A stretch of DNA of 64,000 nucleotides from Rhabdothermincola salaria (GTDB taxonomy: Bacteria; Actinomycetota; Acidimicrobiia; Acidimicrobiales; Acidimicrobilacustridaceae), in the NCBI RefSeq assembly GCF_021246445.1, contig NZ_JAJQXW010000002.1, forward strand, positions 124,001 to 188,000, read 5' to 3'. Positions within the stretch are counted from its first letter, which is position 1. The number at the start of each line of letters is the position of its first letter. This document shows, in pieces, positions 51,286-59,729 of the stretch. The notes beneath the pieces were generated by a model, which worked only from the letters and a program-made list of their open reading frames with translations, had not been told where the DNA came from and did no database searches. The translations under genes and the position numbers were made by a program.

Positions 51286-51700
51286 GAACCGCTCCTGACG
51301 GAAATTGGCGGGCTGGGGTTGCGGTGGGCGCTCTCACGCCGCGACCTCTTGAGCGAACAGCTCGGCTTGCTCAATGACGCGGAACCTAGCGGGTACCAGA
51401 TACCGGAAGCCCACCGGCGCTGACCGGCGGGAGGAATGGGGCCGTCAAGGCTCGACCCGTGCGATCTCACTGCTTGGAAGGAGCGAGATGTGCCCGCAGC
51501 AGGCCCTCCCCAATAATTCTCAACAATTTTTCGCGGTTGCCATCGGCGCCATATGCCGAAGTATGGCGGGTGGAACTCCCTGCTATTCCGGGGGGCGTGT
51601 CCCGGACGTGGTCGATATAGCGATTCTGATAGCAACGCCAGCGCAAGGAATTGGGCCCGTGTGGACGACTGCGGGAGGTTGTGACGCCCCGTGATACCCG
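51286..51700. other. Intergenic stretch with AT-rich patch before the Rep-like gene
   Basis: About 415 bases without a supported gene. Bases 51511-51536 are clearly AT-richer than anything to the left (AATAATTCTCAACAATTTTT). A 13-base sequence, TAGCAACGCCAGC, at 51630-51642 is repeated from 50835-50847. Being directly upstream of a replication-initiator-like gene, the AT patch could be part of an origin; that is a guess. Confidence 0.35.
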
Positions 51701-52819
51701 GTGATGCTTATGCGTATGACTTTTCACCCAACCCCGGCAACTTCATCGTCAGACGTCACGAGAACATCAGAGGCGCCCATATTTTTCGGCGAAGATGACA
51801 GAAATGAACACATGTGTCTGGATAACAAGCCACATAGAGAAGACAACAACGCAGATGATCGAGAACCTGCGGACAAGACCACACAGGCCATCTCGCCCGT
51901 CACCTTCTCCGACGCGCAGCGACTTCTCCAGGATCCATCTCTCGAAATCGGCATCGACAAGGTTGAACTCTGCGCTCCGATCACGACCGTGAATATCACG
52001 CCATACGAGTGCGACAAGTTCACGATGCACCAAAGCGTCGCGACAGGTGGCAGCTGGTTGCTTACCAAGGAGCTCTCGGGAGGTCAGACCATAAGGATCT
52101 CGGCGTTCTTCCGAGGTGACGCCACCGGGGGAAGCATCACCGCCACTTTCAACCCTTCGCAAGATGGCCCACTGCTCGGCCTTGATGCCGCACAGCCGTT
52201 CCTCGAAGAGGCGTTTCACGAGATGATGGATGTCAGCGCCGTGGCGGTCCCCCAGGAGGATGTACGCATCCAGCGTCTCGACCTCGCCGTCGACTTCTCA
52301 CCCATCGCAGACATGAGGATGTTCTTCGTGGCGGCCAGAGCTGTGAAGCCACGGCCACAATGGCATTCCGTGCACTATGCCCCCGGTAGCAGACGTGGCG
52401 AGACCATTTACCACAAGGCCAAGACGGTCGGCGAAGTGCGCATCTATGACAAGTCGGCACAAGCAGGACTATCTGAGCCGACGGTGCGCTTCGAGGCCAG
52501 CCTCAAACGGCGCCCACTGAAGAAGCACGGCCTCGACACCCTAGGGAACCTGTCAGAAGCAAGACTGCGCGCCGCCTTTGATGATCTCATGACACCGTTC
52601 TACCCCGGTACCACGCCCATCCTGGGACTCAATGACCTACTAGAAGAAGGAGTGAAGACCCGACACCTCGCTGAGGCAATCGGCGCACGACTCCTGAAGG
52701 AGTGCGGGCTCGATCCCGGCTATCCAGACGCCCGGGTGCGACAGCACCGCAAGATCTGGAACCAGCTCGGTCTGGCGTCGACCGATGAGCTCCACCAGCT
52801 GGGTGGTCTGGCGCCATGA
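51701..52819 (+). CDS. Replication-initiator-like protein (rolling-circle/Rep_trans type)
   Basis: An open frame of up to 372 residues. DVRIQRLDLAVDFSPIADM and GEVRIYDKSAQ, with VRFEASLKRRPLKKHGLDTLGNL, match the layout of plasmid/phage replication-initiation factors (R-x-D-x-A-x-D strand, then a K/Y-rich helix with Tyr). The first 60 residues are poorly conserved-looking; ATG 51812 (MCLDNKPHR) may be the real start. Base composition is less GC-rich than in the chromosomal genes. The stop overlaps the next gene (ATGA). It suggests an integrated plasmid or replicative element; no relaxase or integrase is seen beside it. Confidence 0.5.
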   Translation: MMLMRMTFHPTPATSSSDVTRTSEAPIFFGEDDRNEHMCLDNKPHREDNNADDREPADKTTQAISPVTFSDAQRLLQDPSLEIGIDKVELCAPITTVNITPYECDKFTMHQSVATGGSWLLTKELSGGQTIRISAFFRGDATGGSITATFNPSQDGPLLGLDAAQPFLEEAFHEMMDVSAVAVPQEDVRIQRLDLAVDFSPIADMRMFFVAARAVKPRPQWHSVHYAPGSRRGETIYHKAKTVGEVRIYDKSAQAGLSEPTVRFEASLKRRPLKKHGLDTLGNLSEARLRAAFDDLMTPFYPGTTPILGLNDLLEEGVKTRHLAEAIGARLLKECGLDPGYPDARVRQHRKIWNQLGLASTDELHQLGGLAP

Positions 52820-53619
52820 CGAGCATGCAGCACTCAGACGATGGCCCGACACCGGCCGGCAGTGAGCAACTCGCTGAGGCGGAGTCCCCGCTCAGCCCTA
52901 GGCACGGCGCCAGCCATGCGCCACGCACCCGGCCGAGTAGTGGGACCCACCGCCCAGCCAGCCACCACCCGGCTGCCATCGTTGCCTTCCACGGCCGTCC
53001 ACCAAGAGGCGACTATCAGCAGGATGCTCTCTACGCCGCCGAGCAAGAAGCTGAGATGGACATGTGGGACATCTGGTGGGCCGAAGAAGCTCATCGCCAG
53101 GCCGGATGGGACCTGGACCTCAACCTCGATCATCATCCCCACATCGCCAACCTCACCTCGGCAGTCGCCGAGCAACTCGCCCATTGGGCACTGGACCTCT
53201 GGAGCGGACCGCCCTTGCCTTCTCCTCCCTCTTGGCCTCCTCGGTCGAACCCTCGCCTCACCCTGGTGTTCGACCTCCCCTGTGACAGTGAACTCGCCGG
53301 CCTCCACCGAGGGACAGATGGGACTATTCATCTCGACGCTGACGGCTTCATCCACCCCTGGGTCGTTCTTCACGAACTGGCTCACTTCCTTACTGCGGGC
53401 ACGTGGGACGCCATGGTGGACGGAGCCCACGGTCCGAGGTTCGCCGCCGTGTTGGTCGATCTCGTCGGTCTGACCGACGGGCGGGAGGCCGCCGAAGTGC
53501 TCCTCCATTGGTTCGATGTCTATGACGTTGAGGTCGACCCCTGCTGGTACAACCCCCAGTGCTGGTGTCCGCTCGATCCGATCGCGGCCCGGGCCCGACT
53601 GGAGGGGTCGCCACGGTGA
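52816..53619 (+). CDS. Zincin-type metalloprotease-like protein coupled to Rep
   Basis: A 267-residue protein whose ATG overlaps the Rep stop. The first 70 residues are low complexity, rich in Ser/Pro/His. The folded part has HELAH (His186, Glu187, His190) in VVLHELAHFLTAG and a third possible ligand His205 in GAHGPRFAAVLVDLV, a compact H-E-x-x-H...H-G-P-x-F pattern found in small actinobacterial mobile-element proteins. No signal peptide, so it would act in the cytoplasm. Substrate unknown; the fusion-like coupling to a replication gene is unusual. Confidence 0.6.
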   Translation: MTSMQHSDDGPTPAGSEQLAEAESPLSPRHGASHAPRTRPSSGTHRPASHHPAAIVAFHGRPPRGDYQQDALYAAEQEAEMDMWDIWWAEEAHRQAGWDLDLNLDHHPHIANLTSAVAEQLAHWALDLWSGPPLPSPPSWPPRSNPRLTLVFDLPCDSELAGLHRGTDGTIHLDADGFIHPWVVLHELAHFLTAGTWDAMVDGAHGPRFAAVLVDLVGLTDGREAAEVLLHWFDVYDVEVDPCWYNPQCWCPLDPIAARARLEGSPR

Positions 53620-53629
53620 ATGTGTAGAG

Positions 53630-53650
53630 GGTCTGAAGTATCTTCAGACC
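53630..53650 (+). terminator. 9-bp hairpin after the zincin gene
   Basis: GGTCTGAAG (53630-53638) and CTTCAGACC (53642-53650) form a perfect stem around TAT. It begins 11 bases after the stop at 53619, so it most likely ends the Rep-zincin transcript, although no T-run follows. Confidence 0.5.
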
Positions 53651-54173
53651 GGTAGGACAACGCCGGAAAGCGCGGCACCTGGCCCCATCGGCTTGATATC
53701 GGCGACGGATTTTGCGGCACGAAGTTCGTCCCAGAAGCGCTGTGACCAGGTATTCCACGCGGAGGGATCAACTTCAGACCCCGGCACCAGGGCGCAGGGA
53801 GCGACACGTCGGCATCCAGTGGCGATCGCTGTCCAAACGATCCTCGACGGTCGTTACCTCTGGCTGCCACGTCACTCCTACGCAAGTCACCTACGGGGGA
53901 CAGCAACAAGGGGGTCGTGGACATCAAGACCTGGTGGGTATGGTGAGCCCCGCCGGCGGATTTCCTGCTCGGTGATCGGCGGGGAGTTGTTGGACCCGCT
54001 GGTAGCTCACCCCGGGGTGCACTCAGATGCGGGGCAGCGGCAGCATGTTTGACATTGGGCGGATCTACAGGCGCCCCCCCTCGGTGACAAGCTACAGGGG
54101 CCGAAGCAGATGAGGGGTTGGGCCCCTGCGTTTCGTTGAGCTCACACCTGCCCGGAAAAATGGGGATTCATAG
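53651..54173. other. Gene-poor stretch
   Basis: About 520 bases with no supported gene on either strand; open frames here have atypical composition (Arg/Ser-rich) and no motif. The hairpin just upstream is described separately. It may be decayed mobile-element DNA. Confidence 0.3.
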
Positions 54174-54605
54174 ATGCCGAATTTTGTCGTGGAATGCTCC
54201 TTCTACCTCAACATCTTCCTGGCGGGATTGGGTACTGACGACGTGGACCAGTACGGGGTGGACGAGTTCTTTCCATACGCTGCGGAGACTGACTGGGTCA
54301 TGAACGGGTTCGATGTCCTGGGTGAGACCACGGACCCAGTTGGCACCGACCTGTCCGGCCCGTCCGGTCCAGAGCCCCGTGCCTCCACGCTGGTCGACCG
54401 GATGCGGGATCCGTCTCCAGAGGAGTTCGACGCTTTCGGCGAGTGGGGTGGAGTCGTTGTGGGCTGCTGGGGCACGTGCAAGGCCGTCGTTAGCGCACCT
54501 TCCGAAGCGGCCATCACCGACCAGGTCGTTCAGTCGGAGCTTCCGAAGGAATTCTTTGCCGGCGATCTTCCGCACTTGACCGTCGGGCTCGACCCCAACG
54601 TTTGA
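54174..54605 (+). CDS. Hypothetical protein (island gene)
   Basis: A 143-residue acidic protein (MPNFVVECSFYLNIFLAGLG, DEFFPYAAETDWVMNGFDVLG, PSPEEFDAFGEWGGVVVGCWG). No domain is recognised. The N-terminal beta strand and frequent aromatic/acidic residues suggest a small globular protein. The ribosome site is weak. It is isolated, facing the TY-Chap gene. Confidence 0.5.
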   Translation: MPNFVVECSFYLNIFLAGLGTDDVDQYGVDEFFPYAAETDWVMNGFDVLGETTDPVGTDLSGPSGPEPRASTLVDRMRDPSPEEFDAFGEWGGVVVGCWGTCKAVVSAPSEAAITDQVVQSELPKEFFAGDLPHLTVGLDPNV

Positions 54606-54675
54606 CCCGTTGGGCCTCCCAACGACCCATCACAGGTGGTCACCTGGTTCTGGGGCGGGGTCGGATGACCTTGAG

Positions 54676-55239
54676 TTAGGTGTCGAGAGCTTCCAGGACG
54701 CCGTCCTCCCAGGCCCACACCTGGCAGGCAGCCGGGAAGGTCTCGACCTCGAGTGGCACCTCACCGGGGCGGTAGACCTCGATGAGGGTGGTGAGCAGGA
54801 GGTGGGCCGAGCGTGTGATGGCGTCAGCCCCTCCAATGTCTTGCCACCAGTGCCGGGCGATGTCGGGGGCGTCGTCCCAGTCGGGGGGACGTAGGGAGGG
54901 GTCCTCGGCCAGGTTGGGGGGCGTCCACCCAAGGCGTACGAGGTTCTCGTGCTGCGCAGGGGTCAGCGCCCAGGGTGTGCCGGTGAGGTAGGTGTTGGAG
55001 ACCGCTTCGAGGTGCACGCCGACCTCGGTGACGATGCACTGCACGAACACCTCGGGTCGCCCTTCGGGGGCGATGATCGCCACCCACGCCCCGTCGGCCT
55101 GCAGCTGGGCGAGGAGGGCCTCCAGGCGGTCGAGGAGGTTCTCGCCGGGCTTGTGGGCAGTGAGCGGGAACCGCCCTTCCTGTGGGGGCGGGCTGGGTAG
55201 CTCTCGGGGGTCGTCGAGAGGGGACGCTGACGTGGCCAT
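54676..55239 (-). CDS. TY-Chap-like (YbjN/T3SS-chaperone fold) protein
   Basis: A 187-residue protein. GENLLDRLEALLAQLQADGAWVAIIAPEGRPEVFVQCIVT is followed by HLEAVSNTYLTGTPWALTPAQHENLVRLGWTPPNL, then ARHWWQDI and LLLTTLIEVYRPGE. The E-A-V-S-N-x-Y-L...L-G-W-x-P-P pattern is typical of TY-Chap/YbjN-like domains of actinobacteria, which often neighbour type VII secretion or toxin genes. None is adjacent here. Probable role: protein-binding chaperone; not shown. Confidence 0.6.
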   Translation of the reverse strand: MATSASPLDDPRELPSPPPQEGRFPLTAHKPGENLLDRLEALLAQLQADGAWVAIIAPEGRPEVFVQCIVTEVGVHLEAVSNTYLTGTPWALTPAQHENLVRLGWTPPNLAEDPSLRPPDWDDAPDIARHWWQDIGGADAITRSAHLLLTTLIEVYRPGEVPLEVETFPAACQVWAWEDGVLEALDT

Positions 55240-55620
55240 GGGTGTCCTCAGAAGATGCTCGTGGGCACCTACGGCGGTGCCACCTTTGCCGGTTGCCCGG
55301 CCAGCTCTTACCTCGGAGCACCGCTAGTGGACGGTTGCTGGGGTGCAGGCCAAGTACCTACATGCGCACCCACTCTTGAGCTGCGGAGAGCATATCGGAG
55401 TGTTGATGCCGGCGGTCGTCCCTGGTCCTGTCCGGCTGATGCCGCTGCAAGCAATGACGCTTCATCTCGCTACCGCCGTGAGAACGAGCACGCCCCTAAC
55501 CGGAAATCCATGGCCTGTCACCTCTTGCGCAGCGGGGTGGCTGCTCCGAACCCGGCCGCCGCGATCGGCTACGGGTGCCGGGCGGTGGGCCGCCACACCC
55601 ACCACCCGGGCCTGCCTTCG
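55240..55620. other. Intergenic stretch
   Basis: About 380 bases between the TY-Chap gene start and the vWA gene end. No gene is supported. It must contain the TY-Chap promoter; no convincing box was found. Confidence 0.3.
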
Positions 55621-56358
55621 TCAGGATGACCGGCGGCGGCGCTCCTGGCGCTTGCGCTCGACTTCGGCCGGCTTGTCCCCCTCGAAGAAGTCCCCGGTGT
55701 CAATGGCCTGCTTGGCGCGATTCTTGCGACGCAGTGCCGACGTGGACTTCGACATCGACTCGAACGCCGCCTCTGCACCGGCACCATCCGGGGCGAACGC
55801 CTGCACCGATCTGGCGTCGTATCCGATGCCGCGTGCCTCGCCGTAGGCATCGAGGCCGGCGCCGAGGAAGGCGAACGTCCAGCCCTCTTCCATACGCTGG
55901 CCGACGAGTCGGCCCACGGTGTCGAGGGTGTACTCCCGGGACTGGTTCTCCTCGCCGTCAGTGATGGTCACCACGAGGATGCGTTCGGCGGGTTGGTCGA
56001 GGGTGCGGAGGTGCTCGGCGCGCACCGCTGCACGCACAAGGATACGACCGGTGGCGTCGAGCAGTGGGGTGCCGCCCCGGGGCGCGAACGTGCGCTCGTC
56101 GAGGGGTACGACCTCGCTGATGGGCACTGCATCGGCCACGACTTCCTCGGGGTCCTGGCTGTCGAACAGCACGAGGGTCATGCGAGCGTCGGGTCCCTCG
56201 GCCTTCTGCTCGCTGAGGAGTCGGTTGAAGCCGCCGATGACGTCGCGGACCATGGTCGACATCGACCCCGACCGGTCGATCAGCACGTAGAGGTGCGCTG
56301 TCGGGGTGTCCTCGGCGTTGACGGGGTCGGCATCGGAAGGGCTCAGGTTGTCGTTCAT
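55621..56358 (-). CDS. vWA-domain protein
   Basis: A 245-residue protein, almost wholly a von Willebrand A domain. The MIDAS motif D-R-S-G-S-M starts at Asp28 (LYVLIDRSGSMS); the third MIDAS Asp is in VVTITDGEENQSREY, and RGGTPLLDATGR supplies the Thr. The tail is basic (VERKRQERRRRSS). It is cytosolic. Such small vWA proteins often pair with MoxR-like ATPases, but no ATPase of that kind is adjacent here. It is divergent from the two-gene unit at 56580. Confidence 0.88.
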   Translation of the reverse strand: MNDNLSPSDADPVNAEDTPTAHLYVLIDRSGSMSTMVRDVIGGFNRLLSEQKAEGPDARMTLVLFDSQDPEEVVADAVPISEVVPLDERTFAPRGGTPLLDATGRILVRAAVRAEHLRTLDQPAERILVVTITDGEENQSREYTLDTVGRLVGQRMEEGWTFAFLGAGLDAYGEARGIGYDARSVQAFAPDGAGAEAAFESMSKSTSALRRKNRAKQAIDTGDFFEGDKPAEVERKRQERRRRSS

Positions 56359-56579
56359 GTGGGAACTAACGACAGATGGGTCATGCGATGTGCGCGAGCT
56401 CTGGTAATCACCCTGAACGAAGCTGCTTGGGTTGGAACGCTGCTCCCGCTCCGGGTGGGCCCCGGCGAAGCGCCCCGATGAACTCGGGTCCGTCACGCCC
56501 TCTTCGACGCGACATGAGGAGTCGTCGGGCCGGCTAAGCACCGCTGGATGTCACCGACGTCTGCCATGATCCATGCAAC

Positions 56580-57410
56580 ATGTCGGCGGAGACCGCCTCA
56601 CGGCACCCCTGCGCAGAGCAGATCTCAGCGATCGAGGCCTGGTTCGGCGAGCCCGATGCCGACCGGGGCCCGTCCCACGTCGCCCGGCTGGTGCTTCGTC
56701 CGCACGACTTAGCAGGGGCGCCATTGATGGTGGAGGCGCTGGTGGCGGAGGCTAGGGAGGCGATGCTTGGTGCCGGCCGGCGCCGCAACGAGCCTTGGCC
56801 GAGTCTCAACGTGGCTGCTTATGCCACGCTCACCATGCGGCGCATGGTTCCCAAGCTTCTCGACCTCGGTCGTCCGAAGCGTGTGTCGCTGTGGGACGAT
56901 CCCGATGACGAGGATCTGACCAACCACTATCTCGCCCGCACCGCGGAACTTGTCGAGCGCAGCGAGCGCCTGGGCACTACCGGTGACGCTCTCCGTGCGG
57001 CGATGGAGCCGTTAGCGCCGGAAGGCCCCAACGACGGGTGGGTGCTCGGCGCAGCGTTGACGTTCCTCACCGTGCGCCTCGACGCTGCGCCGCTACCCAC
57101 AGGGGTGCCGGTCCCCAAGACTGGCGCCACCGAGGAACAGGCCGCGCTGTGGCCGGCGTTGTGGTTCGCTGGACGCCGCGACGGCTACTTCGACCACTGC
57201 GCTGGCGAGGTGAGCCCCGACGCGGTGCGGCGACGCCGCCAACGTGCCGGCAAGCGGGTGTTGGCGCTGTTCGAGGGGGCGTGCATGGTGCAGCATCCCG
57301 ACCTCGTGGCTCGCCGCAAGGCACTGGCGGAACCCCTCGCGTCGAACGTTGCCCGGTCGGCACAGACCCGTGGGGTGGGCTCGACGCGTCGAGGGGGGCG
57401 GCGTGGCTGA
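56580..57410 (+). CDS. Unknown 276-residue protein, first of an overlapping pair
   Basis: A helical protein: CAEQISAIEAWFGEPDADRG, DLAGAPLMVEALVAEAREAMLGAG, VAAYATLTMRRMVPKLLDLGRP, then LGAALTFLTVRLDAA and a basic tail (RGVGSTRRGGRRG). No domain is recognised. ATG 56580 has no clear ribosome site; CATGAT ends 9 nt earlier. The stop overlaps the next start by eight bases, so both proteins are probably made together and may form a complex. Confidence 0.65.
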   Translation: MSAETASRHPCAEQISAIEAWFGEPDADRGPSHVARLVLRPHDLAGAPLMVEALVAEAREAMLGAGRRRNEPWPSLNVAAYATLTMRRMVPKLLDLGRPKRVSLWDDPDDEDLTNHYLARTAELVERSERLGTTGDALRAAMEPLAPEGPNDGWVLGAALTFLTVRLDAAPLPTGVPVPKTGATEEQAALWPALWFAGRRDGYFDHCAGEVSPDAVRRRRQRAGKRVLALFEGACMVQHPDLVARRKALAEPLASNVARSAQTRGVGSTRRGGRRG

Positions 57411-58728
57411 ACCGGTGTGGTCTGAGGGCCTCGTCACCCGCACCGACCTCGATGGCACGCTGCTGGTCATCGGCCATGCCTGGGGCCCCGCGGGATATGC
57501 CGAGATTGAGTTGGCGCCGTCCGTGTTCGTTGCGGTCGACACTGCTGAGTCGAATCAACTCAGCAGCATCCGCGTCGAGCCCGCCGCCGACCGCGATCGC
57601 GCCGGTGAGGTGCTCGATGCCCTCGTGGGGGCCGAGCGTTCGGAGTTGCTGTTGCGCTTCGCCGAGTTGCCCGAAGGGCGCACCCGGCGGCTCATGCCTC
57701 AGCGATCCACCGATACCGATGACTGGGATTCGGCCCGGCGCCGTGATGAGCGTTCGGAGCCGCGGTTCGCGAGCCGCCTTCCCGGCAACGACGCTGGCGA
57801 GGCCTTCGGCCGGGTGGTGAGCGTCGGCGCTCTGGCCGAAACCGCCGATGAGGCGTTGGCTGGTGCCATCGCCTTCGTCGAGTTCGGGGAGTTGGCCGGC
57901 GAGACCGCCGTACGCCAGGACCTGCCGGTGCTCGATGCTGTGGCTGAGCGGGCTCTGGTGCACGGTGCCCGTGGCCTCGACGACCTTGCCGCTGATCTCG
58001 GTGAGCTGGCGCTCGTCGACGCTGATGTCGCTGATCGGCTCCGAGCGTTGGTTATGGTCGCCCAGAAGACCGCCTCGCGCGACGTCCGAGCGGCGCTGCG
58101 GCGCGTCGAGAACGTGCTGCGGGCAGAAGATGACCGCCGCCGCAGCGATGCGCAGCTGTCGGCCGCCGCGGCGGCGGCGCAGGCCGTGTCCGAGCCGGCG
58201 GAGATTCAGGCGTTGGTCGAGCCTTCTCGCCGTGTCGAGCCCCGAAGTCCGGGGTGGCACCTTGAGCTCGACGATGGGCTGCTCACCGTGCGGGCGCCCG
58301 AGCAGGAGCTCGGCACCTGGTTGCGGGTCTTGCGTGCCGAGAACCTTGCGCCGCTGGCCGTCGTGCCGCTCTTGGCTGAAGCCGATCACGACAGGGCCGA
58401 GGCGCTCGTGCCCGCCGAGCTCGAGCTCGCCGACCTCGTTGTCGAGACGACCCGGTATCCCCGAGTTGTGGCTCCGGGGGGCGGAGTTGAAGCGGTGAGT
58501 CAGGCGATCACCGTCGGGCGCGACGCCTGTGAGGCCGAGCGCTTCGGGCGCCACGAACAGGCCCGTGATCGGTGGTGGCGTTGCGCCGAACTGTGGCAGG
58601 CACTCGGCGACACGACTCGCGCCGCCGTCGCCCGTCGCTACGCCGACGAGATCGACCGGCGCGTCGCCGGGGCCGGTTCAGCGTTTCTCGCCGAGAGGGT
58701 CACCGAGGCGCTCAGCCACGCCGGCTGA
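57403..58728 (+). CDS. Unknown 441-residue protein, second of the pair
   Basis: From GTG 57403. The first 110 residues are beta-rich (TRTDLDGTLLVIGHAWGPAGYAEIE); then a charged region, a long Ala-rich helical part likely to be coiled coil (DVRAALRRVENVLRAEDDRRRSDAQLSAAAAAAQAV), another beta-rich piece (WHLELDDGLLTVRAPEQELGTWLRVL) and a helical TPR-like end (ACEAERFGRHEQARDRWWRCAELW). No family recognised. It lies between the vWA and sigma genes, suggesting a shared module. Confidence 0.65.
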   Translation: MAEPVWSEGLVTRTDLDGTLLVIGHAWGPAGYAEIELAPSVFVAVDTAESNQLSSIRVEPAADRDRAGEVLDALVGAERSELLLRFAELPEGRTRRLMPQRSTDTDDWDSARRRDERSEPRFASRLPGNDAGEAFGRVVSVGALAETADEALAGAIAFVEFGELAGETAVRQDLPVLDAVAERALVHGARGLDDLAADLGELALVDADVADRLRALVMVAQKTASRDVRAALRRVENVLRAEDDRRRSDAQLSAAAAAAQAVSEPAEIQALVEPSRRVEPRSPGWHLELDDGLLTVRAPEQELGTWLRVLRAENLAPLAVVPLLAEADHDRAEALVPAELELADLVVETTRYPRVVAPGGGVEAVSQAITVGRDACEAERFGRHEQARDRWWRCAELWQALGDTTRAAVARRYADEIDRRVAGAGSAFLAERVTEALSHAG

Positions 58729-58791
58729 ACAGGCTGACCAAAGGTGCGTCGCGGAATCGAGGTGGTCGACTCGAGCGCATGGTGCGGTCGG

Positions 58792-59475
58792 TCAGGCGGC
58801 CGGCACGTAGCCGCACTCGACCAGTGCCTCGCGCAGCCGGGCCCGGGCGGGGCCGAGTCGGCGGCTGAGCCACTCGCGCCGGAACCCGAACTCGACGGCC
58901 GCCTCGGCCACGGTTCGGCCCTCCGCCACGACGAGCCACACGGCCTTGCGGTCCAGTTCGTCGAGGCGTCCGAGAGCCTGGCGAACCAGCTCGGCGTCGA
59001 GTGAGCGGTTCACCTCCTCCTCGGCGAGAGCGGCGGCTCGCAGGGCCTGGTGGGGCTCGACCCGTTCGCGCTCGCTGGCTCCGTCTGTGCCGCCGACCGT
59101 GAGCGGCAACGAGGAGCGCATCGACCCCACGCTGCCATCGGCCCGGCGGCCCCAACCGAGCCCGGCGCGGCGGCAATCGGTGCGGGCGTCGTCGATCACT
59201 CGATGGGCGAGGCTGGCGGCCACGAACCGCTTGGCAGTGACGTACCGGGCTGTGTTCCGTTCAGGATCGCGGAGGAACTGCACGAGCAAGTCCTGCACGA
59301 TGTCGTCGCGGCGGTGCTCGGCGACGCCGCTCAGCGCGAGGCGACGGTAGGCGAGCCGGGAGATGTCGCCCTCAAAGGCCTCGCGGCTGGCGGTCTCGGC
59401 CCGCTGGTGAGCCCGGGCCCGGCGCTCGGCGGGCGTGGGTCGAGACCCGAACCGGAGAGTACTGGTGGTCTTCAT
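58792..59475 (-). CDS. Sigma-70-family factor (ECF-like)
   Basis: A 227-residue sigma factor with the two-domain ECF layout. Region 2: HRRDDIVQDLLVQFLRDP, then YVTAKRFVAASLAHRVIDDARTDCRR. Region 4: LGRLDELDRKAVWLVVAEGRTVAEAAVEFGFRREWLSRRL with a recognition helix. The linker of about 45 residues is long and Ser/Gly-rich. GAGGAG precedes the ATG by 6 nt. No anti-sigma gene is beside it. Two copies of a 33-bp element lie in its upstream region and could be its own promoters. Confidence 0.8.
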   Translation of the reverse strand: MKTTSTLRFGSRPTPAERRARAHQRAETASREAFEGDISRLAYRRLALSGVAEHRRDDIVQDLLVQFLRDPERNTARYVTAKRFVAASLAHRVIDDARTDCRRAGLGWGRRADGSVGSMRSSLPLTVGGTDGASERERVEPHQALRAAALAEEEVNRSLDAELVRQALGRLDELDRKAVWLVVAEGRTVAEAAVEFGFRREWLSRRLGPARARLREALVECGYVPAA

Positions 59476-59509
59476 AGGGCGCTCCTCGTGGGGTGGTTGG
59501 CGTGTTCAC

Positions 59510-59542
59510 CTCGACAAGGACCTGGGCGCCAGAGATGTGACA
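59510..59542 (-). repeat. 33-bp element, copy A, upstream of the sigma gene
   Basis: On the minus strand it starts TGTCACATC and ends TTGTCGAG, with 18 bases between TGTCACA and TTGTCGAG. It lies 35-67 nt before the sigma-factor ATG. Copy B at 59655-59687 keeps both boxes and the same spacing. Confidence 0.6.
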
Positions 59543-59654
59543 GCCCGTCGTTCGCCTGGTCGGGGTGGACGGCGGCGTTCACCCCGGATAGGCCGGATCG
59601 TCGGGCGACGTGACACTCCGAGCCGACGTCTTCCGGTGCTGGGCCACCTCCTGT

Positions 59655-59687
59655 CTCGACAAGAGGGACGCGCCCAGGGATGTGACT
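59655..59687 (-). repeat. 33-bp element, copy B, upstream of the sigma gene
   Basis: On the minus strand AGTCACATC...TTGTCGAG, again with an 18-base spacer; 145 bp upstream of copy A. The two-box structure with constant spacing looks like a promoter or activator site rather than chance. Confidence 0.6.
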
Positions 59688-59729
59688 AGGTCGAACGGCT
59701 CATTTGCCGGCGTGGTGGTCCTTCGGCCG

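Noticed and set aside
51040-51423. A 127-residue rightward frame opposite the first island gene
   Set aside because: The minus-strand gene (50890-51285) has a good ribosome site and more protein-like composition; this one is its antisense plus read-through.
53516-54052. A 178-residue rightward frame containing PRHSYASHLRG, which recalls the tyrosine-recombinase box HxLRHTxAxHL
   Set aside because: Order and spacing do not fit, the catalytic Arg-His-Arg-Tyr set is missing and the rest is low complexity. I do not call an integrase.
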